Assembly (NCBI RefSeq): GCF_013410405.1
Contig: NZ_JACCFK010000002.1
Location: forward strand, 62,001-126,000
Length of the DNA stretch: 64,000 bases
Direction: 5' to 3'
Source of the DNA: Amycolatopsis endophytica
GTDB taxonomy: Bacteria > Actinomycetota > Actinomycetes > Mycobacteriales > Pseudonocardiaceae
The notes under the pieces are model-generated. The model saw nothing but the letters and a program-made list of their open reading frames with translations. It had not been told where the DNA came from and did no database searches. Below are positions 51,115 to 59,923 of this stretch, piece by piece. Each line of letters begins with the position of its first letter. The first letter of the stretch is position 1. Both the position numbers and the translations under genes were made by a program.

Positions 51115-51948
51115 TCAGCGCGCGTTGAACGTGTCCGGGTCCGGCCCGGTCCGCAGGCCCTTCTCCAGCTTCGCCAGCTCGGCCAGGTCGCTGCCGGCCA
51201 GCTCGAACCCGAACAGGTCCAGGTTCTCCTTGACCCGCGAGGGCGTCACCGACTTCGGGATGACGACGTTGCCCAGCTGCAGGTGCCAGCGCAGCACGAT
51301 CTGGGCCGGAGTGCGGCCGTGCTTGTCGGCCAGCGCCTTGACCGACGGCTCGGCCAGCAGGTCGCCACCCTTGGCCAGCGGACTCCACGCCTCGGTGACG
51401 ATGCCGTGCTCGGCGTGGTAGGCGCGCACCTCCTCCTGCTGCAGATAGGGGTGCAGTTCGACCTGGTTGACCGCGGGCACGATGTTGCTCTCCCGCGCCA
51501 GCCGGTCGAGGTGGTGCGGCTGGAAGTTGGACACGCCGATCGCGCGGACGCGGCTGTCGTCGTAGACCGTCTCCAGTGCCCGCCAGGTGTCGGCGTAGCG
51601 GTCGGCCTCCGGGACCGGCCAGTGGATCAGGTACAGGTCCAGGTACTCCAGGCCCAGTTCGGACAGGCTCTTGTCGAACCCGCGCAGCGTCTCGTCGTAC
51701 CCCTGGTCGGAGTTCCACAGCTTGGTGGTGACGAAGAGTTCGTCGCGCGCGAGGCCGGAGTCCGCGATCGCGCGGCCCACGGCGGCTTCGTTGCCGTAGA
51801 CGGTGGCGGTGTCGATGCTGCGGTAGCCGGCCTCCAGCGCGGTGGTGACGGCCCGGGTGGTCTCGTCCTCCGGGACCTGGAAGACCCCGAAGCCCACCTG
51901 CGGCATGTGCACGCCGTTGTTGAGCTCGACGGTGGGAATGGTGGTCAT
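51115..51948 (-). CDS. aldo/keto reductase
   Basis: A 277-residue NADPH-dependent reductase of the 2,5-diketo-D-gluconate reductase-like group. The catalytic tetrad is visible: Asp in AGYRSIDTATVYGN, the Tyr in the same segment, Lys in FVTTKLWNSD and His in YLIHWPVP. The C-terminal NADPH motif is VVIPKSVTPSRVKENL. The ATG at 51948 follows GAAAGGAAAT. It is convergent with the response regulator and has no clear pathway neighbours. Confidence 0.94.
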   Translation of the reverse strand: MTTIPTVELNNGVHMPQVGFGVFQVPEDETTRAVTTALEAGYRSIDTATVYGNEAAVGRAIADSGLARDELFVTTKLWNSDQGYDETLRGFDKSLSELGLEYLDLYLIHWPVPEADRYADTWRALETVYDDSRVRAIGVSNFQPHHLDRLARESNIVPAVNQVELHPYLQQEEVRAYHAEHGIVTEAWSPLAKGGDLLAEPSVKALADKHGRTPAQIVLRWHLQLGNVVIPKSVTPSRVKENLDLFGFELAGSDLAELAKLEKGLRTGPDPDTFNAR

Positions 51949-52109
51949 CGATTTCCTTTCGTTCGTCGGTCGGCGGCCCTGCTTCCTCAGCGGGTTGCCC
52001 ACGACCGGACCCCCGCCAAACGGAACGAGGAGCCAGGTCACCGCGCCGGGGTAGACCCTACGACGAAGGAGCTCCGGACTGCTCGGAGACTGCGGCACTT
52101 CTACCGGCA

Positions 52110-53060
52110 TCACCCCGGACTCAGCCCCGCGGGCGTCTCCGAGCCCGGGTGAACGGCGGTGTCCTCGCTCCCGTGCGCGGCGGGGGCGTTCCCGGCGAAT
52201 GCCTCGGACACGCCCCGCAACGCGCTGGTGACCTCGCTGGGGATCACGAAGAACGTGTTGTTCGGCCCGTCGGCGAGTCGGGGCAGTGTCTGGAGGTACT
52301 GGTAGGCCAGCACCGCCGGATCGGGGTGGTTGCGGTGCACGGCCTGGAAGACGCGGTCGATCGCGTGCGCCTGACCCTCGGCGGCGAGGATCTGCGCACT
52401 CCGGTCGCCCTCGGCTCGCAGGACCGCGGCCTGCTTGTCACCTTCGGCGGTGAGGATCTGGGCCTGGCGCTTGCCTTCGGCGCCCAGGATGGCCGCGCGC
52501 TTGTCCCGTTCGGCGCGCATCTGCTTCTCCATCGCGTCCTTGATCGTCTCCGGCGGGTCGATGGCCTTGATCTCGACCCGGTTGACCCGCAGGCCCCACT
52601 TCCCGGTGGCGTCGTCGAGCACGCCACGGAGCTGGCTGTTGATCGCGTCGCGGGACGTGAGGGTCTTTTCCAGGTCCATCGAGCCGACCACGTTGCGCAG
52701 GGTGGTGACGCTGAGCTGCTCGACGGCCTGGAGGTACCCGGCGATCTCGTAGGCGGCCGCGCGCGGATCGGTGACCTGGAAGTACAGCACGATGTCGATC
52801 TCGACGACGAGGTTGTCCTCGGTGATCACCGGCTGGGGCGGGAAGGACACGACCTGTTCGCGCAGGTCGATCGCGCGGTGGACGCGGTCGACGTAGGGCA
52901 GCACGAAGTTGAGCCCGGGCCGCAGCGTCCGGTGGTAGCGGCCGAGCCGTTCGACGTTGCGGGCGCGTGCCTGCGGGACGATGCGCACCGCGCGGAACAC
53001 GGTGAACACCGCCAGCAGGGCGACGAGCAGGGTGGCGATCAGAGCGGCGGTGATGTCCAC
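52110..53060 (-). CDS. SPFH/band-7 membrane protein (slipin/paraslipin type)
   Basis: A 316-residue protein with one N-terminal membrane helix (ALIATLLVALLAVFTVFRAV), then the SPFH domain (RIVPQARARNVERLGRYHRT LRPGLNFVLPYVD) and an Ala/Gln-rich coiled coil (AEGKRQAQILTAEGDKQAAV). It scaffolds membrane microdomains and partners NfeD proteins, one of which is encoded just upstream with a 22-base overlap. The GTG at 53060 follows GGGAGGAACC. Confidence 0.9.
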   Translation of the reverse strand: MDITAALIATLLVALLAVFTVFRAVRIVPQARARNVERLGRYHRTLRPGLNFVLPYVDRVHRAIDLREQVVSFPPQPVITEDNLVVEIDIVLYFQVTDPRAAAYEIAGYLQAVEQLSVTTLRNVVGSMDLEKTLTSRDAINSQLRGVLDDATGKWGLRVNRVEIKAIDPPETIKDAMEKQMRAERDKRAAILGAEGKRQAQILTAEGDKQAAVLRAEGDRSAQILAAEGQAHAIDRVFQAVHRNHPDPAVLAYQYLQTLPRLADGPNNTFFVIPSEVTSALRGVSEAFAGNAPAAHGSEDTAVHPGSETPAGLSPG

Positions 53061-53494
53061 GGTTCCTCCCTGGGGTGCACGAGGGCGGTGGTGCCCTGGA
53101 TGCCGAGCACGTCGACGATCGTCCCGGCGCGGATCACGAGGGTGTCGTCGTAGGCGCGGGCCGACCACTCCTCACCGCCGATGCGGACCGTGCCGCCGAC
53201 GGCGCTGATCTCGCCGGTGACCGCGGCCGGGCTGCCGATCAACGCGTCCACCCCGAACCGGGATGCCGGTGCCGCCCGCAGGTGACGCCGGGCCACGGGC
53301 GCGATCGCGGCCAGGCCCGCGGTGGCGGCCGCGACGAACACGACGAGCTGGAACGGCAGGGACAACCCGGCGGCGGCGGATCCCGCGGTGACCAGCGCGG
53401 CGCCGCCGAGCACACCGAGCGCCGCGGTCAGGCTGAAGATCTCGGCGATCCCCAGCGCGCAGGCGAAGACCAGCCAGGCGAGCCAGGCGTCCAC
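53039..53494 (-). CDS. NfeD-family protein
   Basis: A 151-residue short NfeD protein: three or four N-terminal membrane segments and a C-terminal OB-fold (IGSPAAVTGEISAVGGTVRI GGEEWSARAYDDTLVIRAGT). It has no protease domain. Short NfeD proteins work with SPFH proteins, here encoded by the overlapping next gene. The GTG at 53494 lies 13 bases after the response-regulator stop, so a sensory two-component pair and the membrane-scaffold pair form one operon. Confidence 0.88.
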   Translation of the reverse strand: MDAWLAWLVFACALGIAEIFSLTAALGVLGGAALVTAGSAAAGLSLPFQLVVFVAAATAGLAAIAPVARRHLRAAPASRFGVDALIGSPAAVTGEISAVGGTVRIGGEEWSARAYDDTLVIRAGTIVDVLGIQGTTALVHPREEPWTSPPL

Positions 53495-53507
53495 GGTCAG
53501 CCCCCTT

Positions 53508-54158
53508 TCACGGTTCGATGAGACCGGCGCGGATGGCGTAGCGGGTGAGTTCGAGCCGGTCCTTGAGCCCGAGCTTGTGCAGCAGGTTGGCGCGGTGCCG
53601 TTCGACGGTCTTGACGCTGATGACGAGCAGGTCGGCGATCTGCCGGGAGGAGTGGCCCTCGGCGACGAGCTTGAGGATCTCCTCCTCCCGGTCGGTGATG
53701 GCCTTGGTGGGCAGTCCGTCACCGTCGCGGACGCGGGCGAGGTAGTCGCGGATGAGCGCGGTGACGGCGCCGGGGTAGAGGAACGGTTCACCACGCATCG
53801 CCGCCCGGCATGCTTCCAGGAGGTCCCGGTCGGCCACGGACTTGAGCACGTAACCGGAGGCGCCGACCTTGAGCGCCTCGAAGAAGAACTGCTCGTTGTC
53901 ATACATCGTCAGGATGAGGATGCGCAGCTCCGGTTGCAGGCGGGACAGCTCACGGGCCGCCTGGAGGCCGGTCAGCCGGGGCATGGCGATGTCCAGGATG
54001 GCCAGATCGGGCCGTTCGCTGCGGGCCTTGTCGATGGCTTCGGAGCCGTCGCCCGCCTCGGCGACCACGGTCAGGTCCGGTTCGTTGTCCAGGATCAGCC
54101 GGACTCCCCGGCGCACCAGGACGTGGTCGTCGGCGAGCAGCACGCGGGTCGTCCTCAT
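53508..54158 (-). CDS. NarL-family response regulator
   Basis: A 216-residue regulator. The receiver has LADDHVLVRRG, phospho-Asp in LAILDIAMPRL, and Lys in GYVLKSV; the output domain is LuxR-type (REEEILKLVAEGHSSRQIAD, VKTVERHRANLLHKLGL). Its ATG overlaps the kinase stop (ATGA), so it is the cognate partner. It may control the SPFH/NfeD genes downstream of it. Confidence 0.94.
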   Translation of the reverse strand: MRTTRVLLADDHVLVRRGVRLILDNEPDLTVVAEAGDGSEAIDKARSERPDLAILDIAMPRLTGLQAARELSRLQPELRILILTMYDNEQFFFEALKVGASGYVLKSVADRDLLEACRAAMRGEPFLYPGAVTALIRDYLARVRDGDGLPTKAITDREEEILKLVAEGHSSRQIADLLVISVKTVERHRANLLHKLGLKDRLELTRYAIRAGLIEP

Positions 54159-55114
54159 GCCGCGGCGCCCCGGAGGCGGGCGGGCACGCTCAGCAGCACC
54201 TCGGTGCCGCCCGACGGGGCGGGGCCGACGGCGAAGTCGGCACCGATGAGCAGGGCGCGTTCGCGCATACCGAGGATGCCGGCGCCTTCCGTCGTCCCGT
54301 CGAAGCCCCTGCCGTCGTCGCGGATGCGCAGCTCCACCCCGGAGGACGTGCGCTCGAGCGCGATCTCCAGGTGCCGCGCGCGGGCGTGCCGGGCGGTGTT
54401 GGTGATGGCCTCCTGCGCGACGCGGTAGAGGACCAGTTCGGCCTCCTCGCCGAGATCGGGCAGGTCGGTGTCGAACCGGCGGCGCACCGACAGCCCGCTG
54501 CGGTCGGGGATCTCGGTGACCAGCGCGGTGAGGGCACTGATCAGCCCCAGTTCCTCCAGGACCCCGGGACGCAACCGCCGGGCGATCCGCCGGATCTCGT
54601 CGAGGCTGCCGCGCGTGGTTTCCTGCACCTGGCGGAGGTCGTCGCGCACTCCCGGCGGCGCGTGGCCGGCGACCCGCTTGAGGTCGAGCAGGACCGCGGT
54701 GAGGGTCTGCCCGACCTCGTCGTGCAGCTCCTGCGCGATCCGGCGGCGTTCGTCCTCCTGCGCCGACAGGGCGCGGGCGGCGCTGCGGCCCCGCTCGGCT
54801 TCGAGGCGATCGAGCATGCTGTTGAACGTCGCGATCAGCTCGGCTATCCCGTCGTTGCCCGCGACGGCGGGACGGGGGCCGGGGCGCAGCAGGTCGGTGG
54901 TGGTCATCGCGCGCGTCAGCCGGTCCAGCGGGGCGAGCCCGACCCGCAGCAGGGCGGCGTTGGCGATGAGCATCGCGGCGAGCCCGCCGCCGAGGATCAG
55001 CGCTTCGGTGAACAACACCGGCGTGGAGACCGTGACCGGCCCGAGCAGCAGCAACATCGTCGCGGCGAGCAGCACCACCGCGTTGAGCAGGAAGATCCGC
55101 CAGAACAGGGACAT
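54155..55114 (-). CDS. NarL-partner sensor histidine kinase (HisKA_3)
   Basis: A 319-residue kinase with two N-terminal membrane helices (RIFLLNAVVLLAATMLLLLG; ALILGGGLAAMLIANAALL), a HAMP-like linker, the HisKA_3 helix with phospho-His in RRIAQELHDEVGQTLTAVLL, and an HATPase domain (AITNTARHARA, RIRDDGRGFDG). The loop between the helices is very short, so it likely senses a membrane or cytoplasmic signal. The ATG at 55114 is chosen because a membrane helix follows at once. Confidence 0.92.
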   Translation of the reverse strand: MSLFWRIFLLNAVVLLAATMLLLLGPVTVSTPVLFTEALILGGGLAAMLIANAALLRVGLAPLDRLTRAMTTTDLLRPGPRPAVAGNDGIAELIATFNSMLDRLEAERGRSAARALSAQEDERRRIAQELHDEVGQTLTAVLLDLKRVAGHAPPGVRDDLRQVQETTRGSLDEIRRIARRLRPGVLEELGLISALTALVTEIPDRSGLSVRRRFDTDLPDLGEEAELVLYRVAQEAITNTARHARARHLEIALERTSSGVELRIRDDGRGFDGTTEGAGILGMRERALLIGADFAVGPAPSGGTEVLLSVPARLRGAAA

Positions 55115-55421
55115 GGCAGCCGGCCTCCTCCGGTGTCCGCCCGTGGTGCGGGCGTCCGCAGGTCTCCAGGCTGCCCGGTACCACGGGCGGCGTCCATCGG
55201 GGCGCGCACCCATTTCCGTCTGCATGGTCTTCCCCCGCGCGGATGGGTGTCGGACCCGATGGTGCCGCCGGGGTCCGCGGCCGAGACTCGGGACCACGTC
55301 GAGGACGGCCGAGGGGAACGAGGTGAGGGCCATGGTGGTCGATCCGCAGATGTGCGCCCCGCCGAGGAGCGGCGCCGGTGCCGGGACGGTCGGGCAACGG
55401 GGCCTGGAACGGGTTGGTGCC
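55115..55421. other. divergent promoter region between the kinase and the CBS gene
   Basis: A 307-base gap with no convincing gene. The kinase frame stays open far upstream on the minus strand, but that extension has no domain likeness. Promoters for both directions are expected here; no clear boxes are seen. Confidence 0.4.
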
Positions 55422-55880
55422 ATGCGGGCGGGTGACATCGCGATCAGCGTGCCGACGGTGACCCTCGGCGATTCGGTGACGAAGGCGATCCAGGTGCTGG
55501 CGGTGAGCCGCCTGCCGGGTCTCGTCGTCGTCGACGACCGGTTGCGCCCGGAGATGGTGCTGCCGGGGACCCAGGTGCTGCGGCTCGCCGTTCCCGGGTC
55601 CTATCAGGACGATCCCGGTCTGACCCGCGCGGTGGACGAGGACCACGCCGACCGGTTCTGGCTGGAGCTGGCGCACCTGACCGTGCGGGACTGCGCCCCG
55701 CCCCGTCCGGCGAAACCCGTCACGGTGTCCGCGGACGCCACGTTGCTGGAGATCGCCGCGCTGATGGCCCGCCAGCACAGCCCGCTCGTCGCGGTCACCG
55801 GCCGCCGGGGAGTCCTGCTCGGCGCGGTGACCCTGGAGCGGTTGATCACCGGACTGGCGGTGTTCGGCACCGGCGGCTGA
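55422..55880 (+). CDS. CBS-domain protein
   Basis: A 152-residue protein made of two CBS motifs (first MRAGDIAISVPTVTLGDSVT KAIQVLAVSRLPGLVVVDD; second PVTVSADATLLEIAALMARQ HSPLVAVTGRRGVLLGAVTL ERL). Such pairs bind adenine nucleotides and regulate transporters or enzymes. The gene for an ion-transporter-family permease follows 141 bases later on the same strand, so the protein may sense energy status for that permease; a divergent histidine kinase lies upstream. Confidence 0.88.
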   Translation: MRAGDIAISVPTVTLGDSVTKAIQVLAVSRLPGLVVVDDRLRPEMVLPGTQVLRLAVPGSYQDDPGLTRAVDEDHADRFWLELAHLTVRDCAPPRPAKPVTVSADATLLEIAALMARQHSPLVAVTGRRGVLLGAVTLERLITGLAVFGTGG

Positions 55881-56021
55881 GCGGCTGCACCCCGCGGCCG
55901 CCGGCGTCCCGTGCGCCGCGGTTCATTCCTGCCCGGAGGTTGATGACGTGCGCCCGACCGCAGCACCACCCGCCGACCGCCGCGCCGTCACCGGCCGGTG
56001 CGGACCGCCGGGGAGCGGCCG

Positions 56022-57308
56022 GTGACCGCCGGTCTCGCCCTCGCGATCTTCGTCACCGCCTTCTTCTTCATCGCCACGGAGAGGGCCGACAAGGTCAAGG
56101 TGGTCCTCGTCGCCTCGGCACTGATGGCGGTGCTGCAACTGGTGCCGGGCAACGAGGTGTTCTTCTCCGAGCACGCGGGCATCGACTGGAACGTGATCTT
56201 CCTGCTGTTCGGGATGATGATCATCGTCGGCATCGTCAAGCAGACCGGGATCTTCGACTTCCTCGCGATCTGGGCGGCCAAGAAGGCCAGGGGAAAACCC
56301 TACCGGCTGATGGTGATGCTGATGGTCATCACCGCCATCGCCTCGCCGTTCCTGGACAACGTCACGACGATCATGCTGGTGGCCCCGGTGACGATCGTGG
56401 TGTGCAACCGGCTGGGCATCCCGGCCCAGCCCTATCTGATCGCCGAGGTGCTGGCGTCCAACATCGGCGGCGCGGCCACGCTGATCGGCGATCCGCCCAA
56501 CATCATCATCGGCAGTCGCGCCGGCCTGACCTTCACCGATTTCCTGGTGCACATGACCCCCGTCGTCGTGGTCGTGTTCGTGGTGTTCGTGTTCCTGACC
56601 CGGGTCCTGTTCCGCGGGATGTTCCAGTACCACCCGGAGCAGGTCGCGAAGGTGATGGCGCTGCAGGAACGCCGCGCCGTCACCGATCCGGCGATGCTGC
56701 GCCGGTGCCTGGCCGTGTTCGCGCTGGTGATCGCGGGATTCAGCCTGCACACCGTGGTGCACCTGGACCCCGCGATCGTCGCCATGGTGGGGGCGGGGCT
56801 GATGCTCCTGGTCACCCGGGCCGACGTCGGTGAGGTGCTTCGCGAGGTCGAGTGGCGCACGCTGGTGTTCTTCATGGGACTGTTCGTGATGGTCGCCGGT
56901 CTCGTGCACACCGGGGTGATCGAGCGGGCGGGCAGCTGGGCGGTGCAGGGCTTCGGCGACAACTACTTCCTGGCGGCCACCGCGCTGCTGTTCGGGTCCA
57001 GTGTGCTGGGTGCCTTCTTCGACAACATCCCTTACGTGGCCACAATGAGCCCGGTGGTGGAGGGCATGGTGGCCGAGGTACCCGACGCGGCGACCGGGCA
57101 GGCACTGTGGTGGTCCTTCGCCCTCGGCGCGGATTTCGGCGGCAACGGCACCGCGGTGGCGGCCAGCGCGAACGTCGTGGCCCTGGGCATCGCGGCCCGC
57201 TCCGGCCACCGGATCTCCTTCTGGCAGTTCACCCGGTACGGGATCGTGGTCACGCTGCTCACCACCACCATGGCGTGGGCCTACGTCTGGTTGCGCTACT
57301 TCACCTGA
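56022..57308 (+). CDS. ArsB/NhaD/SLC13-family ion permease
   Basis: A 428-residue permease of the ion-transporter superfamily with 11-12 hydrophobic helices. Conserved motifs include SPFLDNVTTIMLVAPVTIVV, NIGGAATLIGDPPNIIIGS and, in the second half, FFDNIPYVATM and GGNGTAVAASANVVALG, matching the P-protein/CitMHS/ArsB class. The substrate (arsenite, Na+/H+, or a carboxylate) cannot be decided. The GTG at 56022 has GGGGAG 6 bases before it and is preferred to 55998. Confidence 0.87.
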   Translation: MTAGLALAIFVTAFFFIATERADKVKVVLVASALMAVLQLVPGNEVFFSEHAGIDWNVIFLLFGMMIIVGIVKQTGIFDFLAIWAAKKARGKPYRLMVMLMVITAIASPFLDNVTTIMLVAPVTIVVCNRLGIPAQPYLIAEVLASNIGGAATLIGDPPNIIIGSRAGLTFTDFLVHMTPVVVVVFVVFVFLTRVLFRGMFQYHPEQVAKVMALQERRAVTDPAMLRRCLAVFALVIAGFSLHTVVHLDPAIVAMVGAGLMLLVTRADVGEVLREVEWRTLVFFMGLFVMVAGLVHTGVIERAGSWAVQGFGDNYFLAATALLFGSSVLGAFFDNIPYVATMSPVVEGMVAEVPDAATGQALWWSFALGADFGGNGTAVAASANVVALGIAARSGHRISFWQFTRYGIVVTLLTTTMAWAYVWLRYFT

Positions 57309-57330
57309 TCGCGCCACCGCCAACTCGCGC

Positions 57331-57650
57331 GCCACGCCCGCCCACCGCCACCCGGCGACGCACCGCGCCCCACCCCTGAACCAGCCCTCTCCCGCAACCC
57401 GATCCCCAGCCTCATCGGTTGCCGAGCCATCGGGTCAAGCCACGCTTTCCCGGCTTGACGCGATGTCTCGGCAACCGAACACTGAAAGATCGGGTTCGGG
57501 AGGGCACAATCCGCCGGGCGCGCCAGCGCCCAGGCGCCGGGGCGTAGCGAAGCGAAGCCGGCGCCTGCAGCCGCGCGCAGCGCAGAACCCGCGTAGCGAG
57601 ACTTCGCCCCCCGAAAGCAGAACTCGCGCGCGGGAACGGGGAACTCGCGT
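57331..57650. repeat. dispersed foldback repeat, copy 2
   Basis: About 320 bases, closely similar to 49741-50050. The hairpin arms are CGGTTGCCGAG (57416-57426) with 57467-57477, CATCG with CGATG, and GTCAAGCC (57434-57441) with 57452-57459; outer arms lie near 57388-57404 and at 57488-57502. A further inverted repeat AGGCGCCGG / CCGGCGCCT flanks GGCGTAGCGAAGCGAAG (57532-57566). It fills the gap between the permease and Nudix genes and ends 23 bases before the Nudix ATG. Confidence 0.85.
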
Positions 57651-57672
57651 ACGAACCGGCTAGCATGATCGG

Positions 57673-58158
57673 ATGAAGGTGCGGCACGCGGTGCGGGCGA
57701 TCATGCTGGACGACGATGACCGGATCCTGTTGTGCCGCATGGCTCTCGGCCCGCCGGGTGCGTGCCTGTGGATCACGCCGGGCGGTGGCATCGAGGACGG
57801 CGAGTCGAAGTCGGAGGCGTTGCGCCGGGAGTTGCTGGAGGAGACCGGGTTCGTGCTCGGCAGTCTCATCCCGCCGCACGTGTGGCGACGTGAGGCTCCC
57901 GCGCCGCCGGGGATGATCGGTTACGACGCCACCGTCAGCGACTTCTTCCTCGTCCGGACGCAGGCTTTCACCCCACGCGGTGCACTGTCCGACGACGCGC
58001 TGGCCGCCGAGAACATCACCGGCTTCCGCTGGTGGCCGCCCGCCGAGATCGCGGCTTACGACGGTCCGGACGTGTTCTCGCCGCGCGATCTCGCGACGCC
58101 GCTGGCCGCGTTGCTCGCCGCGGGCGTGCCGGACACTCCGCTGCTGCTCGCGTCGTAA
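57673..58158 (+). CDS. Nudix hydrolase
   Basis: A 161-residue pyrophosphohydrolase of nucleoside diphosphate-linked compounds. The Nudix box is complete: GGGIEDGESKSEALRRELLE followed by ETGF, fitting GX5EX7REUXEEXGU. The N-terminal VRAIMLDDDDRILLCRM is typical. The substrate is not predictable. It begins 23 bases after the foldback repeat, which must carry or neighbour its promoter. Confidence 0.92.
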   Translation: MKVRHAVRAIMLDDDDRILLCRMALGPPGACLWITPGGGIEDGESKSEALRRELLEETGFVLGSLIPPHVWRREAPAPPGMIGYDATVSDFFLVRTQAFTPRGALSDDALAAENITGFRWWPPAEIAAYDGPDVFSPRDLATPLAALLAAGVPDTPLLLAS

Positions 58159-58221
58159 CGGCGCGGCAGGAGCGCAAAATCGGAGAAGCGCCGGAGGCGA
58201 CCGGGACTCTAGAGTTCGGAC

Positions 58222-58629
58222 ATGACGAACCAGATGATCTTCGTGAACCTGCCCGTCTCCGACCTCGACCGGGCCAAGAAGTTCTGGACCGAACTGGGGT
58301 ATGAGTTCAACCCGCAGTTCACCGACGAGAACGCGGCCTGCCTGGTGTTCAGCGACACGATCTTCGCGATGCTGCTGAGAAACGAGTTCTTCACGACCTT
58401 CACCGACAAGCAGATCACCGACAGCGCGAAGACCGCCGAGGTGCTGCTGGGCCTGTCCGCGGACAGCCGCGAGGCCGTCGACGCGCTGGTGGACAAGGCG
58501 GTCGCCGCCGGGGGACGGGAGAGCCGCGACCCGATGGACCACGGGTTCATGTACCAGCGGTCGTTCGAGGACCCGGACGGCCACAACTGGGAGATCATGT
58601 GGATGGACCCCGCCAACGTCGAGGGCTGA
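58222..58629 (+). CDS. VOC-family protein (glyoxalase/bleomycin-resistance fold)
   Basis: A 135-residue two-module betaalphabetabetabeta protein. It starts MIFVNLPVSDLDRAKKFWTE LGYEF and ends with DPDGHNWEIMWMD, where a metal-binding Glu is in place. It resembles the lactoylglutathione-lyase-like subgroup often annotated as extradiol dioxygenase-like. No partner gene reveals a substrate. Confidence 0.9.
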   Translation: MTNQMIFVNLPVSDLDRAKKFWTELGYEFNPQFTDENAACLVFSDTIFAMLLRNEFFTTFTDKQITDSAKTAEVLLGLSADSREAVDALVDKAVAAGGRESRDPMDHGFMYQRSFEDPDGHNWEIMWMDPANVEG

Positions 58630-58651
58630 CCACACAGGCAAGCCGGGAAGT

Positions 58652-59287
58652 TCAGGCGGCGGTCGCGGTGGCGATCGTCGCCGCGAGTTCGCGGACACGG
58701 TCGCGGGCGGTGGCCATGGACGCCTCGTGCTTCGGGAGAAGCTCCGCCATGGACGGTGTGTGCGGGGCCATGGTCAGTTCGGGGATCACGGTGGTGACGT
58801 CGAGGCCCAGCTGACCCTCGTGTCCGAGCACCGCCTCCGTGGTGGGCACGACGTAGTCGAGGCCGTGGTTGGGCGCGCCGGGACCGTAGCTGCCGCCCCG
58901 GGCGGAGACCAGCACCGCCGGCCGCCCGGCAGCCGGGGATGGCTTGAAGGTGCGCCCGAAGACCATGATCTGGTCGAGCCAGGCCTTGAACACCGAGGGC
59001 ATCGACAGGTTGTACATCGGCACCGTGAACAGGTACGCGGCGGCGCCGAGGAACTCCTCGATGAGCTCGTCCTGCACGGCAGCCGCGGCACGTTGCTCGT
59101 CGGTGTGCTCGGCGGGATCCGTGACCCGGGCCGTGATTCCGGCGGCACTGAGATGGGGCACGGGTGCCGCGGCGAGGTCGCGGTGGACGACCTTGCCGTC
59201 CCAGCCCGCGAGGAAGGACTGGGCGACCTGGCGCGAGACGGAGGCTTCGCCGAGCGCGGAGGAATCGATGTGCAGCAGATACGACAT
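58652..59287 (-). CDS. azoR: FMN-dependent NADH azoreductase
   Basis: A 211-residue flavodoxin-fold quinone/azo reductase, starting MSYLLHIDSSALGEASVSRQ, with FMN-binding VPMYNLSMPSVFKAWLDQIM and ARGGSYG. It reduces quinones and azo compounds, protecting against electrophiles. It is divergent from an HxlR regulator with a shared 71-bp promoter, the arrangement of YodB/AzoR-type quinone-sensing systems. Confidence 0.92.
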   Translation of the reverse strand: MSYLLHIDSSALGEASVSRQVAQSFLAGWDGKVVHRDLAAAPVPHLSAAGITARVTDPAEHTDEQRAAAAVQDELIEEFLGAAAYLFTVPMYNLSMPSVFKAWLDQIMVFGRTFKPSPAAGRPAVLVSARGGSYGPGAPNHGLDYVVPTTEAVLGHEGQLGLDVTTVIPELTMAPHTPSMAELLPKHEASMATARDRVRELAATIATATAA

Positions 59288-59358
59288 GGAGGGGTGATTC
59301 CTTTTCGGTAGGCTACATACTGGTAATGCGGTTGCAGACCGGTTGAGAGGCGGACGGG

Positions 59359-59808
59359 ATGGCGTCAGCGCGGCAGATCGGTGGTCCGTGCCAGGCATGG
59401 CCGGAGGACGGCGCCTTCATCCGCGAGGTGCTCGATCGCATCGGTGACAAGTGGACCGTGTTGGTCGTCGGCACCCTGAGCTCCGGTTCGCTGCGCTACT
59501 CCGAACTGCAGGCGAGCATCCCGGGCATCTCGCAGCGGATGCTCACCCAGACTCTCAAGCACCTGGAGCGCGACGGGCTGATCACGCGGACCGCGCACGC
59601 CGAGGTTCCGCCGCGTGTGGAGTACGAGCTGACGGGTCTGGGGCGGTCCCTGCTGGACGCGGCGAGGGCGATGGCTGCTTGGGCGGCCGCCCATCACCGG
59701 GAGATCGCCACCAACCGGGCTGCCAGCGAGGTGACCGGAGTCGGCAGGCGCAGGGCCGCGGATGTGCCGAACGTGCTTGCGCTCAATCACGGTTCCCCAC
59801 CTCACTGA
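59359..59808 (+). CDS. HxlR-family regulator of the azoreductase
   Basis: A 149-residue winged-helix protein. The HxlR core is REVLDRIGDKWTVLVVGTLS, ISQRMLTQTLKHLERDGLIT and a C-terminal YELTGLGRSL. The N-terminal cysteine in IGGPCQAWPEDG is at the place of the redox-active cysteine in YodB/QorR-type regulators. Divergent orientation with azoR implies repression relieved by quinones or diamide. The gap 59809-59923 after it carries the second CGTATA palindrome. Confidence 0.9.
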   Translation: MASARQIGGPCQAWPEDGAFIREVLDRIGDKWTVLVVGTLSSGSLRYSELQASIPGISQRMLTQTLKHLERDGLITRTAHAEVPPRVEYELTGLGRSLLDAARAMAAWAAAHHREIATNRAASEVTGVGRRRAADVPNVLALNHGSPPH

Positions 59809-59895
59809 TGGTGCGTAACCCCATCATGGGTGAGTAGAGGAGACCTTACAAAAGGCACTGTGAAGTGCGTCAGCACCACCAGCACGCCCAGTGGG

Positions 59896-59913
59896 CGTAT
59901 AACGTCATATACG
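59896..59913. promoter_or_regulatory. palindrome CGTATA-N6-TATACG, copy 2
   Basis: The same perfect 6-6-6 inverted repeat as at 31654-31671, with similar flanks (GGCGTATAACG... TATACGGC-CGGCG). Here it lies in the gap between the convergent HxlR and dehalogenase genes, where a promoter is not expected. Confidence 0.5.
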
Positions 59914-59923
59914 GCACGGCGTA

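Noticed and set aside
54155..55438. Long N-terminal extension of the histidine kinase
   Set aside because: The extension before 55114 is Arg/Pro-rich without domain likeness, while a membrane helix starts right after the ATG at 55114.
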